From: Undaria pinnatifida
Taxonomy: Eukaryota > Sar > Phaeophyceae > Laminariales > Alariaceae
Assembly: GCA_012845835.1 (NCBI GenBank)
Contig: JABAKD010000016.1
Coordinates: forward strand, 13,877,020-13,941,019
DNA length: 64,000 nucleotides
Reading direction: 5' to 3'
Made by a program: the position numbers and the translations under genes. Shown in pieces: positions 12,901-23,690 of this stretch (positions are counted from its first letter, which is position 1; each line of letters opens with the position of its first letter). The notes under the pieces are model-generated. The model was given only the letters and a program-made list of their open reading frames with translations, was not told the origin of the DNA and did no database searches.

Positions 12901-15900
12901 TTTCCTGAAGCGTCCTATACACCACCAACGCACACAGGTTGACGTCAGTCATAATTTTGTTGCCGTTCGAAATCCTAGCGCCAACTACAGTCTCTGTTTC
13001 GGAAGGCCTTCGTTATCGGGGGGGGCTGTTGTGGTCTGGCGGTGGGTCGTGGCACCCATATTCACGTCTATCATCACCATCATCGTTATCACCAAAATCA
13101 TTGTTATCATCATCATCACCGTCATCATCACCATCACCGTCATCATCACCATCACCGCCATCATCATCATCATCACCACCACCACCACCCTCACAAAAGA
13201 AGGCAACGCGAAGCAAAAACGACCAGTGTGCTATCAACACTAACAGCATCCTTAGTTACGGCGTTTTTCCGACAGCTGACTGTTGTCATAGATCAATGGC
13301 TATCGTGTCGATATATATATATGTAACAGTCTTGCAGATGCTCCATACGAACTTCACACAAAAACAGATAATAGTACGCCATACGAACCTCACACAAAAA
13401 CTGGCTTACTAATAGTATTAATAGACTAAAGCTGAAAACTGCAAAGCGGCGAAAAAAAAACATGGCCAAGGGATACAAGCAATTAATAGTGCTATACAAT
13501 ATGATGAAGGTTTAATGGCCGCCGCATTCAAACCACATTGGGTATTTGATGAATGTTTTAATGGCCGCCGCATTCAAACCACTATGGGTTAAGGAGGCCC
13601 ATCATCCACAACCTCATCCACAACCTCTTCCACAAAAAAAACAAGACGTAGCCCGCGTCCCATACGGTTGAGCCCTTTCTGGTGGGGTATGGTGTGTCCG
13701 AAGGGCAACGTTGGGAGGAATATACTTGGTGCCAGTATACGACGCTCGCGCGGTACACGTATGTTGCTACTGCCGAGCGTTCTTTCCAAACCGGCGATTG
13801 ATAAGATCGCATATAGTTGCTAAGATCGCACGTACCTGGCACAAGTCTGAGTCCAAATATAAGGAACGTTTAGGTTGGGCTATAGTTGGGCAAAGTACTT
13901 ATATTTGGACCAGACTGGTGATTGATAAGATCACACTTCGGAGATAGACCCCCAGTTAGTGGACTAAACGTCGACAGCTGATGTCACACCTTTGTCATAA
14001 AATAGTTTTCGATGAGACTGCCCATGTCTGATACCTGATAAGATCGCACTTACTCGTGTTTTGGGTCTTTGGTCGCTTTAAAAGGGATCACCCATATTAG
14101 ACGTCCGATGAGATTGCACTTGGCTCATAAGATTGCACGTGTCGCGTACAAATGCCCTCCCCCTATAGTGCCGGTTGAATAGTGCCTATTTCCGGGATAG
14201 TGCCGATGGCATCGATTGGCGCGACCGCATCCCGCTATACTAGTGGCCTTATCGGTACTACACCCAGCAGTGGCGGTGCCCGGTACAATGCCGGTATTTT
14301 TGGCGGGCACATACCCGTGATATTGGGAGACAAGCACTGTACCTTTTCTGCCTGCCGAAGCTTCTTCTTGGCCGCCTGGTGCTTTAGCACCAACTGGTGG
14401 TGCGCAGCCGCCCCTTCAACGCGAACCGTGTAATGGGGAAGCACGCACGGCCCGAAAATCTCGTGGATGCGCCCCAGCGGCTCCTTCGCCCCACCGTCCT
14501 GACCACAAGCAACAGCACCACCACCAACAGCAGCACCAGCAGGAGCAGCAGGAGCACAGATATCAAGATGGAGGGATTGTCAGTTCAGTTTAGGCGCGCG
14601 CGGGTTCCTGTGCCTTTTATTGGGGGGTGGAGGTAAGAGGTTAACTGGCGTTTACCGCGTAAATTGTTCGTGTGGAGTTTTTTTTTAGCAAGGGGTCGTT
14701 CCTAAACCGTCCCCGTGTCTACTCCCGTCGCCTGGAATTTCGACGTAAATCCACATCTGCACGCAGAGCCTGTCTGGGCATTTTCCTACGAGAGTTACAA
14801 CAACAAGCGATGCAGCTGCATGTGTCCAATGCGCCAATGAGCATTGCGCGGCGCAACACACAGGTGTTTCCGAAGGGCGAACCTTACCACTCAAGACAAC
14901 ACCCCTTCTCGGGCGAATGTATCTATACATTTTTTCTCGATAACAGGGAGAACGCAAAGGCTGAGCGACACGCCCACCAACAACCATGAAACACGTGTCT
15001 CTCTTTGCCAAAACGGAAACCGACCGCGTACCTCTGGGTCCCCTGCGACGGCCGAAAGCACGCTCCCCTCGTTTAGGGGCGGCTTCCCCGACGCCCCCCG
15101 GATGACGATGGTGCCGTCTGCTTCCACGAGAGACAGGATGGTGCCGATCTCCACTACGTCCGCTCCGTCCATGGACACCTCTCCAAGAGGAAGGAAGGGC
15201 TCGGGCTCCTATTGGTCGAACCGGGAGAGAGTGAAGCGGAGGAATTACCGGGATATCGGGAAGCTGGGGGATTAGGGTGTTTGCGATGAATTGTACCAGC
15301 TTTGGTTGGGTAGGAGTTGGCGAGGAAAACATACGAGAATGGTTTTGAAACGGCCGAACGTTGCAATCTCAGGCCAACCCAACCCACGACAAACCCAGCG
15401 AACTGCTACTATAGGTTACAGATTGATTCGGGTAAGCAACTGTTTTCCAACAACTTTGGTGTCCTACTGTAACTTATTTTTTTCGTGGGTTGGTTGGCCT
15501 CGGGGTAAAACGTGTGTCGGTTTTAATATGGACTATTAACGTTAATGTATGTTTTCTAACCCAACAGAAATCGGAAAGACGCAAACACCCTATTGATCTG
15601 TTTAGGTGTTCATCCAGTCAAAATATGCACCTCTTATGATGGGCTTGACTTCCAATTGATCAAACCCAGCCATAGGGAAGCGGGGGATAAATAATCCAAT
15701 CGGCATTGAGCTCTTAGGATGGGCTCAGCCTCCTGTTGGTCTGCCAATGTCCACTATGTCCGCTCCATCCATGGACACCTCCCAAAGTGGAAGGGTCGGT
15801 CACCCCGGCCTCCTATTGGTCGAACCCATGGATAGGGAAGCGCGGGGGGGGTTGTTTGCGTGTCCAATCAAGTGTTTTTTTTTTTGTCATGTTCCTCACA

Positions 15901-18900
15901 ATCAAGGTGGGCGGGTTACGTTTATTTCGTAGGGTTATCCAATCAATACTTAGCACTTGCGGTGGTCTTGGCCTCCTATTGGTCGAACTGAGAGATACAG
16001 AAGCGGGGGAAATTATCGCATCCAATCAATATTTGGCCCCTTACGACTGCCGGTAATGATATTTGATTGTGCGCCTTATGATTAAATATACCCGGTATTA
16101 ATTTTTGCCTCTTCTGACGAAATTTACTCGATTTCCCTCCTTACGTCGAATACAAACACAGCGACGTACCCGATACAAGACCTTTAACCCCTTTGCAACT
16201 GGAAACCCTTTTCGGGGACAAAATTATTTGGATTAAGTATAGGGAGGGGTTCGGGGGCTCTAAAGGGGTTGAGAGCCCCTCGGAACAGCCCAGTGTTCGT
16301 GCCGCTCTTTTCTCCATGCTGCTCTTATCTCAGACTGGGTATCATAGAGGCTTCAGTATAGGCGTCACAAGGCGTGACGAGCTGACTCGGCCGGTCTTAA
16401 ATCCGTTTAGTCTTAGCTCCTCTTAGTAATGACGCTCCTTGACCGGTTATCTCACTGTTATGTCACTGACATGTCACTGGTATGTCACCGTACACCAATA
16501 CACCAATGCAAAAAAGGCAAGGTAGGGGCGTTGCGTTTAGGGCCTTACCAGGTATATTCCAGCTGGTATATTCCACGAAATACGCTTGCCAATGGAATGA
16601 AAACGGGGTTACACCGAGTAATACTACCGCACTATCACACTAGAGTACCGTCTTGTATCATGGCCTGTAATTGATTTTGGCCCTTCCCTACCTCGTTCTG
16701 GGTCATCGGCCTTGCGGAAGGAGCGATCTCATCGTCATCCCCATCCGAGACGTCTCCGGCTGCGTACACGGACAGAGCCGCCGACCTTGGAAAATGGGTA
16801 GGAAAATACGCAGGGCATGGCAAAGGAAGGTAACAAAGGCACGGTGAGGTAAGGTACGGTAAGATAAGGCAAGGCAAGGCAAGATAAGATAAGACAAGAT
16901 AATATAAGAGAAGGCAAGGCAAGGCAACGTAGGCAAGGTGGAGCTAGCTTTTTTAAGTTAGCTACCTACCCATCGCAGAAGCTACTTTCAGCCCGTTTTC
17001 TGAAGTATTGCAAAACATCGATGATAATTGAGGTATTAAGAGCTTGTTCCCTAAACGTGAGTGCAGTTTGTAAAGGTTAACCCCTTGTTTTAGAGGACAA
17101 ACTACTTGGAATTACTATAGCTTCTTTTGTCAGCGTTACAAGCGTTAGCACGAGAAACAACTATTCATAGACGGTTTTGGCCTCAAGATCAAGAACCGTG
17201 AGCAAGCCCTTTGGCAAGTATTAAGAAACGAACATTGCAAAGCGCAAGCGCTAGGCCTATGAGGTGGCTAGACTTGACGGCTGGGGTTTAGTGGGTGGCG
17301 GAGCAAAGCAATTTAAATGACTTACGAAAACATTAACTAATATAAACACACGTCGAGCCAAAAACGCCCCACCCAAATGTAAAGACGCAGAATTCCGCAA
17401 ATAACCGCACACAACCAACAGCAATACACCTAGCCAATGAATAACTAGTGCGCGACTTACTATTGTTAATTTATAGTGTGTTATTAGTATAGTCAGCCAA
17501 CTCACAGCCTTAGCAAGCGCGCCTTGGGCACGTTGCACTCGGCGCGGCCGTATTTTATCAACAGTTCAATTACGCAACCGATACAATACAGCCCTCACTT
17601 TGCGTGCAGAGGCTCCACGGAGTCGCTGTCAGAAGAAGAACCTTCGCTATCTTCGCTCTCTTCTCCCTCCTCCTCCTCCTCCATCTCCTGAGGCTCCTCG
17701 GCAGCGCCTCCCGCGCCCTGCGGGGGCGACCCCGTCAGTTCGATGACCTCTTGCGCCTTCCTCTTATTGGAAGCGTTACATTCTTCGCTTCCCTCGTCCT
17801 CTACTTCCATGGCCTCCGTGTGCTGCTGCTTTTCGGGGATATCTTGCTCTCCCCCTCCCCGCGCAGCCGCGTCTTCTTCCTCTTTAGCAGACCTATTTTC
17901 AACGTCTGAGCTTGAAGTTTCCTCGCTCGAGTTTTCCATTTCGTCTACCTCCCCTGACCATTCTTGCTTAACTTTTGCTTTAGCGGGTTCCGCAGCAGCG
18001 GCCAAGGGTACGCTCGAAGCTCCGCCCCCCGCCGGCGGCGCTGCTACTACGGCTGTTGGGAGATCGGAGGGAGAAAGCGCCCCTACGGCCAAAGCGGCCA
18101 CCTGTGTAATATTGGCACAACAGGCAGTACGATAAGTGGAGCAGTACTGGGATTGTTAGCGGTGATCGCTGCGAAGCTTTTTTTTTTTTTTTATCCTCCG
18201 GCGGATGGGGAAAAATAAAGCTTTAGCTCACCACACTTCCACGTATTTTCATACGCGTCGTGTGTCGATTTAACTCAGTTGCTTTCGCAGCCCAACGCTA
18301 GCTGGCGCACCCTTCGGGTCATCGTAGGAGCGTTGCTGCTTCATACCCTGGTGCCCGGTAGATTTTACGAAGCTAAGTAATCGGTAGAAGCCTACGCGGA
18401 TCTACCTACGATATACGCTTGTAGGGCCGTGATGATGAGATCGTAGGCATGCTGCAGCTTATATTTTACGTGGCTCTTCTACACAACAACTGCAAGCTCT
18501 CGATTTTCGGCCACACGACGTACAGGACTCGCGGATCGATCATGCTGCTCGTACACACAGCCCCAAGCAGTTCGAGAGAAGACGTCAACCCCAACTCCCA
18601 ACAAGTACCAACACGCTGAGCTGTCACTCAGATCCAACGCGAAATAAGTATACCAAATATATGTACTGTTGTACTCATGTCGCAGGCCTGTCACTTGAGA
18701 GTTGTGTATTAAACAGCAGCAGCAGTGCTGCAGCTATGTTATACGTCGTACCTGGTACCTGGTACCTGGTCTCTATGAACCAGCAGCACGTGAGCCAAGT
18801 CTCCACTCTCCAGTCTCACTTTTTACAGCACAGAGCAATTGGGTGGAGGAACCAAGCCCGTTTGCCTGCTGTACAACACTCAGCGATCGGGTCGAAAACC

Positions 18901-19008
18901 TCAACCCTGCACAGACTTCCTTACCTCAGAATCTCTAACGTGCTTTCCCTCTTGACCATCAAGCTCAATCGCTTGGGCAACCGCCTGGTCACCATCGGGC
19001 AGCACCAT
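9905..19008 (-). CDS. NAF1: H/ACA ribonucleoprotein assembly factor NAF1, eight coding exons
   Basis: Coding exons on the complement: 18925-19008 (ATG), 17599-18101, 16692-16785, 15032-15208, 14343-14498, 12264-12788, 11421-11561 and 9905-10747 (TAG). Phases agree throughout and give 840 residues. The N-terminal half is acidic and serine-rich. The Gar1/Naf1 core reads VEIGTILSLVEADGTIVI, then LNEGSVLSAV, LGRIHEIFGP, PHYTVRV, VGATVFAL, and the family signature KGTDASN followed by EEEEFSDDE. The last exon is an RGG/proline/glutamine-rich tail. NAF1 binds Cbf5/dyskerin in the nucleus and escorts nascent H/ACA snoRNPs until Gar1 replaces it. The 12264-12788 exon inserts 175 mostly alanine-rich residues between two core strands. 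A poly(A) SINE sits in intron 1. The acceptor at 12788 is the least certain junction. Confidence 0.9.
12480..12710. repeat. GCT/CTG trinucleotide-rich tract inside NAF1
   Basis: Imperfect GCTGCTGCT blocks on the + strand encode alanine runs broken by Thr, Pro and Glu in the sixth NAF1 exon. Length variation here would remain in frame. Confidence 0.85.
13066..13190. repeat. CAT/ATC microsatellite in a NAF1 intron
   Basis: About 120 bp of CATCAC, CATCAT and CGTCAT units in the intron between the 14343 and 12788 exons. It produces long His or Met/Ile open frames with no coding meaning. Confidence 0.9.
13502..13592. repeat. Direct repeat around GGCCGCCGCATTCAAACC
   Basis: A block of about 40 bp (TTTAATGGCCGCCGCATTC and following bases) occurs twice, some 50 bp apart, in a NAF1 intron. 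Confidence 0.85.
13787..14150. repeat. Dispersed GATAAGATCGCAC units and a short inverted repeat
   Basis: Variants of TGATAAGATCGCAC or CATAAGATTGCAC occur at least six times. TCTGAGTCCAAATATAA near 13844 is answered in inverse by TTATATTTGGACCAGA near 13899. Intronic in NAF1. Confidence 0.65.
16845..16926. repeat. AAGGC/AAGAT pentanucleotide array
   Basis: Runs of GGCAA and GATAA pentamers lie just upstream of the 16692-16785 NAF1 exon. The pyrimidine-rich complement may form part of the acceptor tract. Confidence 0.85.
18179..18367 (-). mobile_element. Poly(A)-tailed SINE-like retroposon in NAF1 intron 1
   Basis: Read on the complement, this copy ends GCCGGAGGATA followed by about 14 A. 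It is flanked by the 7-bp direct repeat CGAAGCT (18172-18178 and 18368-18374), as expected for target-primed retroposition. About 130 bp of its 3' part (GGGTGCGCCAGCTAGCG to the tail) match 28407-28673 almost perfectly, but the 5' ends differ. I see no clear pol III A/B boxes. Confidence 0.8.
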
Positions 19009-19996
19009 CTTTGCCTTCTGCTGTAGCTACTCTGCTGGCCCGCAGAGCTTCAAGCTGCAGCCGCACAACAGTGAAACACACCGCAATACAACACCCGAGA
19101 GTCTCCTGGGGCAAAAATAAACGCAACCGACACCTCGAGTATCACGTGACAGGTGAGGCGAGCTAACGAGGGGGTTATTGTCTAAAGCAGCTCGTGGTCT
19201 AGTGCTCACGCACAGCCGCAGCAACGCCGGTTCCACTGGTGTCATGAGGGGTTTCCAGAAAGTTCTCGAAGCGTTCTGTATGCAGAAAATCGAAGTCCCG
19301 CCGCACTTTGCTCTTTCACCCTCTCTTATCTGCTACACTCTACAATCCTCTGCTCCCTGCTAGCCAGCCCGACGCGCTCCTGCTTCACCTTGACGACCGC
19401 TAGGGACTGAGGGCTAGATATCACGCTGTCAACCTTGGGTCTTCCCCTGAGAGGAAAGGTATGCAGTAAACTTATCGGTGCCGTCATGTTCCCGTGGTTT
19501 ATATCGCTGCCAGCTGTAAGAGAGATCGGGTACTTTTCATGCGGGACTGTCAGTTTGTATGGACATGTAGGGGGGTGATACCAGCGGCCAGCGGTACCTG
19601 TACCGCAGTCACTGGCTATCCGCACCAGAAGGTAAGGCAGTAGTCGTACAAACTCGGGGTGAACTACGATATCGTTTGCGAGACCAAAAGGTGATGTCAT
19701 GTGCATTCCAGCGTAACCGTAGGAGGCAGTCTCAGGTCCGAAGCGCGCTCCGCGTGCCAAGGCCGCATATCCGACTGGTATTTTTCTGACACTCATCCTG
19801 CGATGTCTGCTGTACATGTATGTGCAGAGTGCGAGCACCACGCACAGCTTACCTATTCGTTCTGCTGCTGTGCCTCGCGTGCTGTACTGCAAATAAGTAC
19901 GCAGCAAGGGGATTAGGGGACACAAACTCCAACTCTGTTGCACACACGCTGCACGTCCACCACCATCGCACCACATCGCGAGACCCAACAGACTAG
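19009..19996. promoter_or_regulatory. Head-to-head spacer between NAF1 and the MYND gene
   Basis: The two start codons lie 987 bp apart in divergent orientation, so both promoters must fall here. No TATA box stands out near either ATG. A 220-codon open frame on the complement (19326-19988) has no recognised motif and starts with TTG; I do not treat it as a gene. Confidence 0.45.
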
Positions 19997-21319
19997 ATGG
20001 CGCTCTCCATTTGTGACAAGACCTGGCTGGAACTTCGCAAGCTCCGAGACATGCCCCCGCTAAAAGACGACCGTCAAGATACTCACTACGAGGACTATGC
20101 GGCCTTCGCAGCTTGCAATGAGGTGCGGTGCACGCTCGGCCGCTGCTCAGAACTCCCTCGCAAAGAATTTCTCTCCGTCTTCTCGAGCCTCGTCGCAGGC
20201 CCTTGCATGGACCGACTTCTAGATCTCTTCAAGGCCAGCCAGAACCACCCGGCCTTACAGTATGCCTGCCTAATCGCCCTGCACGGGGTCGCTGAGCTGC
20301 CGCACCGCCGCAAAGATCTTCTCACGCGCCCTGACTGCATCCGGGAGCTCCTATCCGTGATGGCTTCCCCCCGACAGCGAGTCATCACCCCACGCAGCGC
20401 GGGCGCAGCAGCGACAGAGGTCGTCAACAACGCCGCAGGAGCGATTACCACCATAACCGGGCTTTTCTCCAGCAACAATACGCTAGAACCGGACTACGCT
20501 AGGCTCTGGATCAGCCTCGGCGCCATCTCAGCCCTCTCCTCCTGCCTAGAAAATCACGCAGAGTTCGACCGAGCGATCCCCATCTCCACCGACCTCCCCC
20601 TCTGCTTCTTCCTCATCTCCACCTCCCTCCTCGCCGGAGCGGCAGGCTCTGTGTCCGACACAGACAAGCTAAGGCTCGCGACGGCTTGGCTAAGGCTGCT
20701 AGTCGAAGCGAGGAGGTGGATAGCTCACGAGGCCGGCGACTTGCTCGTGGATTTTTTCACCCGCCCAAACTGGATGGGAAGTGTCGTGCTCCGTATCCCA
20801 GAGGGGGTTAGGGCGAGGGCGGTGGGGGCGGCGCGGGAGTGCGAGCGGGAGGGTGGTAGCTGGAAGCGCGGTGCCGCAGAAAAGCTCGCGTGCGCCTTAA
20901 GGTGCGTGAATTTGTTGGCCCGGGATGCTGACGGCGTGGAGGGGAAGCAGTGTGCAGGTCCTGGATGTCTTCGTGTCAACGGTGGTCGAGCGGATGGGGG
21001 TAGGGTTGGGGGTGGGGGTGGGGGTGGGGGTGGCAGCGATGGCGGTGGTATTGGTGGTGGTGATGGCGGTGGTATTGGTGGTGGTGATGGCGGTGGTGGA
21101 GGCAAGGGAGAAGGGGTGGCAGAGGGAAGCGATGGGGTGAAAGGGGGAGACGAAGGGATGGAAGGGGGAGGCAAACGAGGAGCAGGAGGCGGCAGCGGTG
21201 GCAGGGGCAAGCGCTTCAAGCGGTGCTCTCGGTGCCACGTGCTGTATTGCTCGCGGGAGTGCCAGACGGCGCACTGGAAAGCGGGTCATCGAAAGGCGTG
21301 TAGCTCGGCGCCCGCATGA
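19997..21319 (+). CDS. MYND-type zinc-finger protein, single exon
   Basis: An intron-free frame of 440 residues starts at ATG 19997 and ends with TGA. Residues 1-310 are helical and leucine-rich, with armadillo-like spacing (for example LQYACLIALHGVAELP). This architecture is common in brown algal MYND proteins. The C terminus carries the finger: a C-x4-C pair near residue 317, then CSRCHVLYCSRECQTAHWK with the closing His and Cys, which fits C-x2-C, C-x3-C and H-x3-C of MYND. About 95 glycine-rich residues separate the first Cys pair from the rest. MYND fingers usually bind proline-rich partners. Partner and location are unknown. The gene is divergent from NAF1. Confidence 0.85.
   Translation: MALSICDKTWLELRKLRDMPPLKDDRQDTHYEDYAAFAACNEVRCTLGRCSELPRKEFLSVFSSLVAGPCMDRLLDLFKASQNHPALQYACLIALHGVAELPHRRKDLLTRPDCIRELLSVMASPRQRVITPRSAGAAATEVVNNAAGAITTITGLFSSNNTLEPDYARLWISLGAISALSSCLENHAEFDRAIPISTDLPLCFFLISTSLLAGAAGSVSDTDKLRLATAWLRLLVEARRWIAHEAGDLLVDFFTRPNWMGSVVLRIPEGVRARAVGAARECEREGGSWKRGAAEKLACALRCVNLLARDADGVEGKQCAGPGCLRVNGGRADGGRVGGGGGGGGGSDGGGIGGGDGGGIGGGDGGGGGKGEGVAEGSDGVKGGDEGMEGGGKRGAGGGSGGRGKRFKRCSRCHVLYCSRECQTAHWKAGHRKACSSAPA
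20996..21110. repeat. GGTGGGG and GGTGGT(A/T)TTGGTGGTGAT tandem units in the MYND gene
   Basis: Two short tandem arrays follow each other: GGGGGTGGG-type units, then a 24-bp unit (GATGGCGGTGGTATTGGTGG and four further bases) repeated about three times. Both stay in frame as Gly runs within the finger insertion. Confidence 0.85.
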
Positions 21320-22467
21320 CCGTTTGTTGTGGCACTGTTGCTGCTCCTTCAGAACTGCACCCACCTTTTTGGAGACGAAACGGTATACATAGGGTATTTT
21401 ACAGTAATTAATTACTTAAAGAGGGAGAGCGGGAGGGAGGGAAAATAGGCAGAGGTGGGCAGATGGTAAAACGTTGAAAAGATAGGGAAAGTTGTTTGCG
21501 ACGTTTTCACAGTAGCAAAAAGGATTTCCGACGTCCGTTCTCTTTCAATGAGACAGGACACGGTAGTGGAGATGTTGCAACGTCTTGAAACTTGTTTATG
21601 GCATGGTTTGTACTGCAGTACAGGTACTCTAAGTGCCATGTAATTTTTCTTCCTGTTGATTGTTTTTTTAAGCCGTTGTTTGCGTCGCGCCATACAAATG
21701 CGACTAACTCTTCTTGAACAAGTGCGTATTAGAAACAATGCATAAATAGACCGAATAGACTGTTCTCGGAGTGATGGCAAACTGATTCCTACCTGTTGCT
21801 ACGAGTATTTTTTGAAAATCAAAAGCAGGAAGAGCGACAAGGTTGATAGGCAGAAAGCAAAGCAGACATTAGATGCGTGCTCCTCCTGCTGCTGCTTCGG
21901 ACGTTTCAATTTACAGTGGTTGCGGTAGAAGTTCGTTCTCGGGCTGGCACGACAGCAGTGGTTGTCTTCGAGTACTCATTCTACCTTTGGTCGTCGTACG
22001 TAATGGTGCCATACGTACAGCAGTGTACAAGTATACAGCAATGGATCATGGAGTGGCTCCAGAATGTCAGCCTCAATTTTGTGGCCCCAATACTACACGT
22101 ATAACGTTTTTTTCTTAGTAGAGGGAAAACCAAAGAGTAAACTCTCGGGAATATCCGTGTTTCATGTGCGAGGAAGGAAATCATGTATGGCGATTTCAAG
22201 CAGGATCCTCGAAGGGTACTTACGGAGTTTTTTGGACGTCGCCTTACCAACATTAACCCCAATCCAAACCCTGGCTAAGGCAATGCTACGCCCCGAGCGT
22301 GGCGTCGCCGCGCGATCGGAGTTCCGAAAAATAATGTGCAGGCCACCTCACAAGCGTAACATTTTTCGTTTCATCTGGTGTGTTTTGAGGTTTACAATCT
22401 GCTGTCATCCCCGTGTTCGGTGGGGATGGGCAAGGATTGATCGTTCCAACCCAAGATATCTCGTCAG

Positions 22468-22605
22468 CGCCGCCAGCACGTCATTACTAACAACGTTGTG
22501 GACGTCAAGACCGTGAAGGCTTCATCACGCAAACACCGTGTTGTGGTGTATAGACCTACAACAGTAGCGAAAAATGCCATTCTCGCTGTGTGCTGCTTTT
22601 TTTAA
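22468..22605 (+). CDS. Possible terminal exon, unknown
   Basis: After an acceptor-like CTCGTCAG, 45 sense codons run to TAA with a basic, coding-like translation (VITNNVVDVKTVKASSRK, then VVVYRP). I found no partner exon and recognise no family. It may be a chance frame or a relic. Confidence 0.2.
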   Translation, partial: RRQHVITNNVVDVKTVKASSRKHRVVVYRPTTVAKNAILAVCCFF

Positions 22606-23486
22606 CTAATTATTTAGGTTCCCAATTTCAGTAACAGGTACAAACATCGGACAGATCACGACCTACGTAATCTAGATCCTGTGTATGCCGTCATGGTATA
22701 CCTGGTATTGTGCAGGATCTGTGTAGTACAGAATCAACCCAGGAAACATGATATAGATCATTCAGATCATTTAGATCATCATGCTGTCACCCGGCAATTA
22801 ATATGATCTATGGGACATAACATATCATACATGGATCAATAGGGATGGATCTGATCTGTCCGGTGTGTGTGACAAGTGTCGTACAAGTGTCGTATGAACC
22901 ATGCGTTTTGCAAGTTACAACTGAGTGTTTACAACAGCAGCGGTATTTCGGGATACTTCTGTTCGTATTGCATGACTTGACGACTTGCTCAGTCATCATG
23001 CTTTCCCTCAACGAAGATGCACACAACAGCGGTAAAACGGAATATCGTACTGCTTTAGTTAACAGAGGCGGGCATGGACTGGTCGACTGACTGCACCGGC
23101 AAGACTGCGCCGTCGATGGGAAAGAGTGCTGAAATCTGTGTAACCACTGGCTCATTATTATTTTGGTATTACCGTTACTGCGTACCTTCTTTGATGGTCC
23201 AGTACCTTATCTGTCACTCTGAATAGTCCTACTGTACCTTCGGCACTCCACGGTCTACAAACGATACGACCGACAGTACCCGAGTATAAATTAGGCGCCA
23301 AGCCGAAACGCGGTGCATTCACAACAATACTTGACGCTCGCAAAGAGACACGGCCAAGTTCGTTGCCGCCTGTGCATTGCACAAGCGAAACAAGAGCGCC
23401 AACAAGATCACACCCTTCCGATTAGACACATAAGCTGTCTGATCCTCCGCGACGAACGACTCAATTCTATCGCACCAAGTATTGCC

Positions 23487-23690
23487 GTATCTACTGCTGC
23501 TACAGCAGGCCCTACAGTTGCTACAGCAGTAGTCCTACTGCTACTAGAGTAGTCCTACTACTATACATCAGTAGGTCCTCACTCTGCTATACAGTAGTAC
23601 TCCTGCTACTGCCGTAGTAGTCCTATCGCTGCTACTTCTTCAGTCCTCCTGCTGCTACAGAGTAGTCCTGCTGTTCTTGCAGTAGTAGCC
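23487..23690. repeat. CAGTAGTCCTACTGCTAC minisatellite
   Basis: Roughly seven to nine variants of a self-complementary unit (CAGTAGTCCT(A/G)CTGCTAC and shorter forms) follow each other with a spacing of about 20-30 bp. The sequence is rich in short palindromes. Confidence 0.8.

Noticed and set aside
19326-19988. 220-codon frame on the complement between NAF1 and the MYND gene
   Set aside because: No ATG at its start, no recognised motif, and it would overlap the divergent promoter region.
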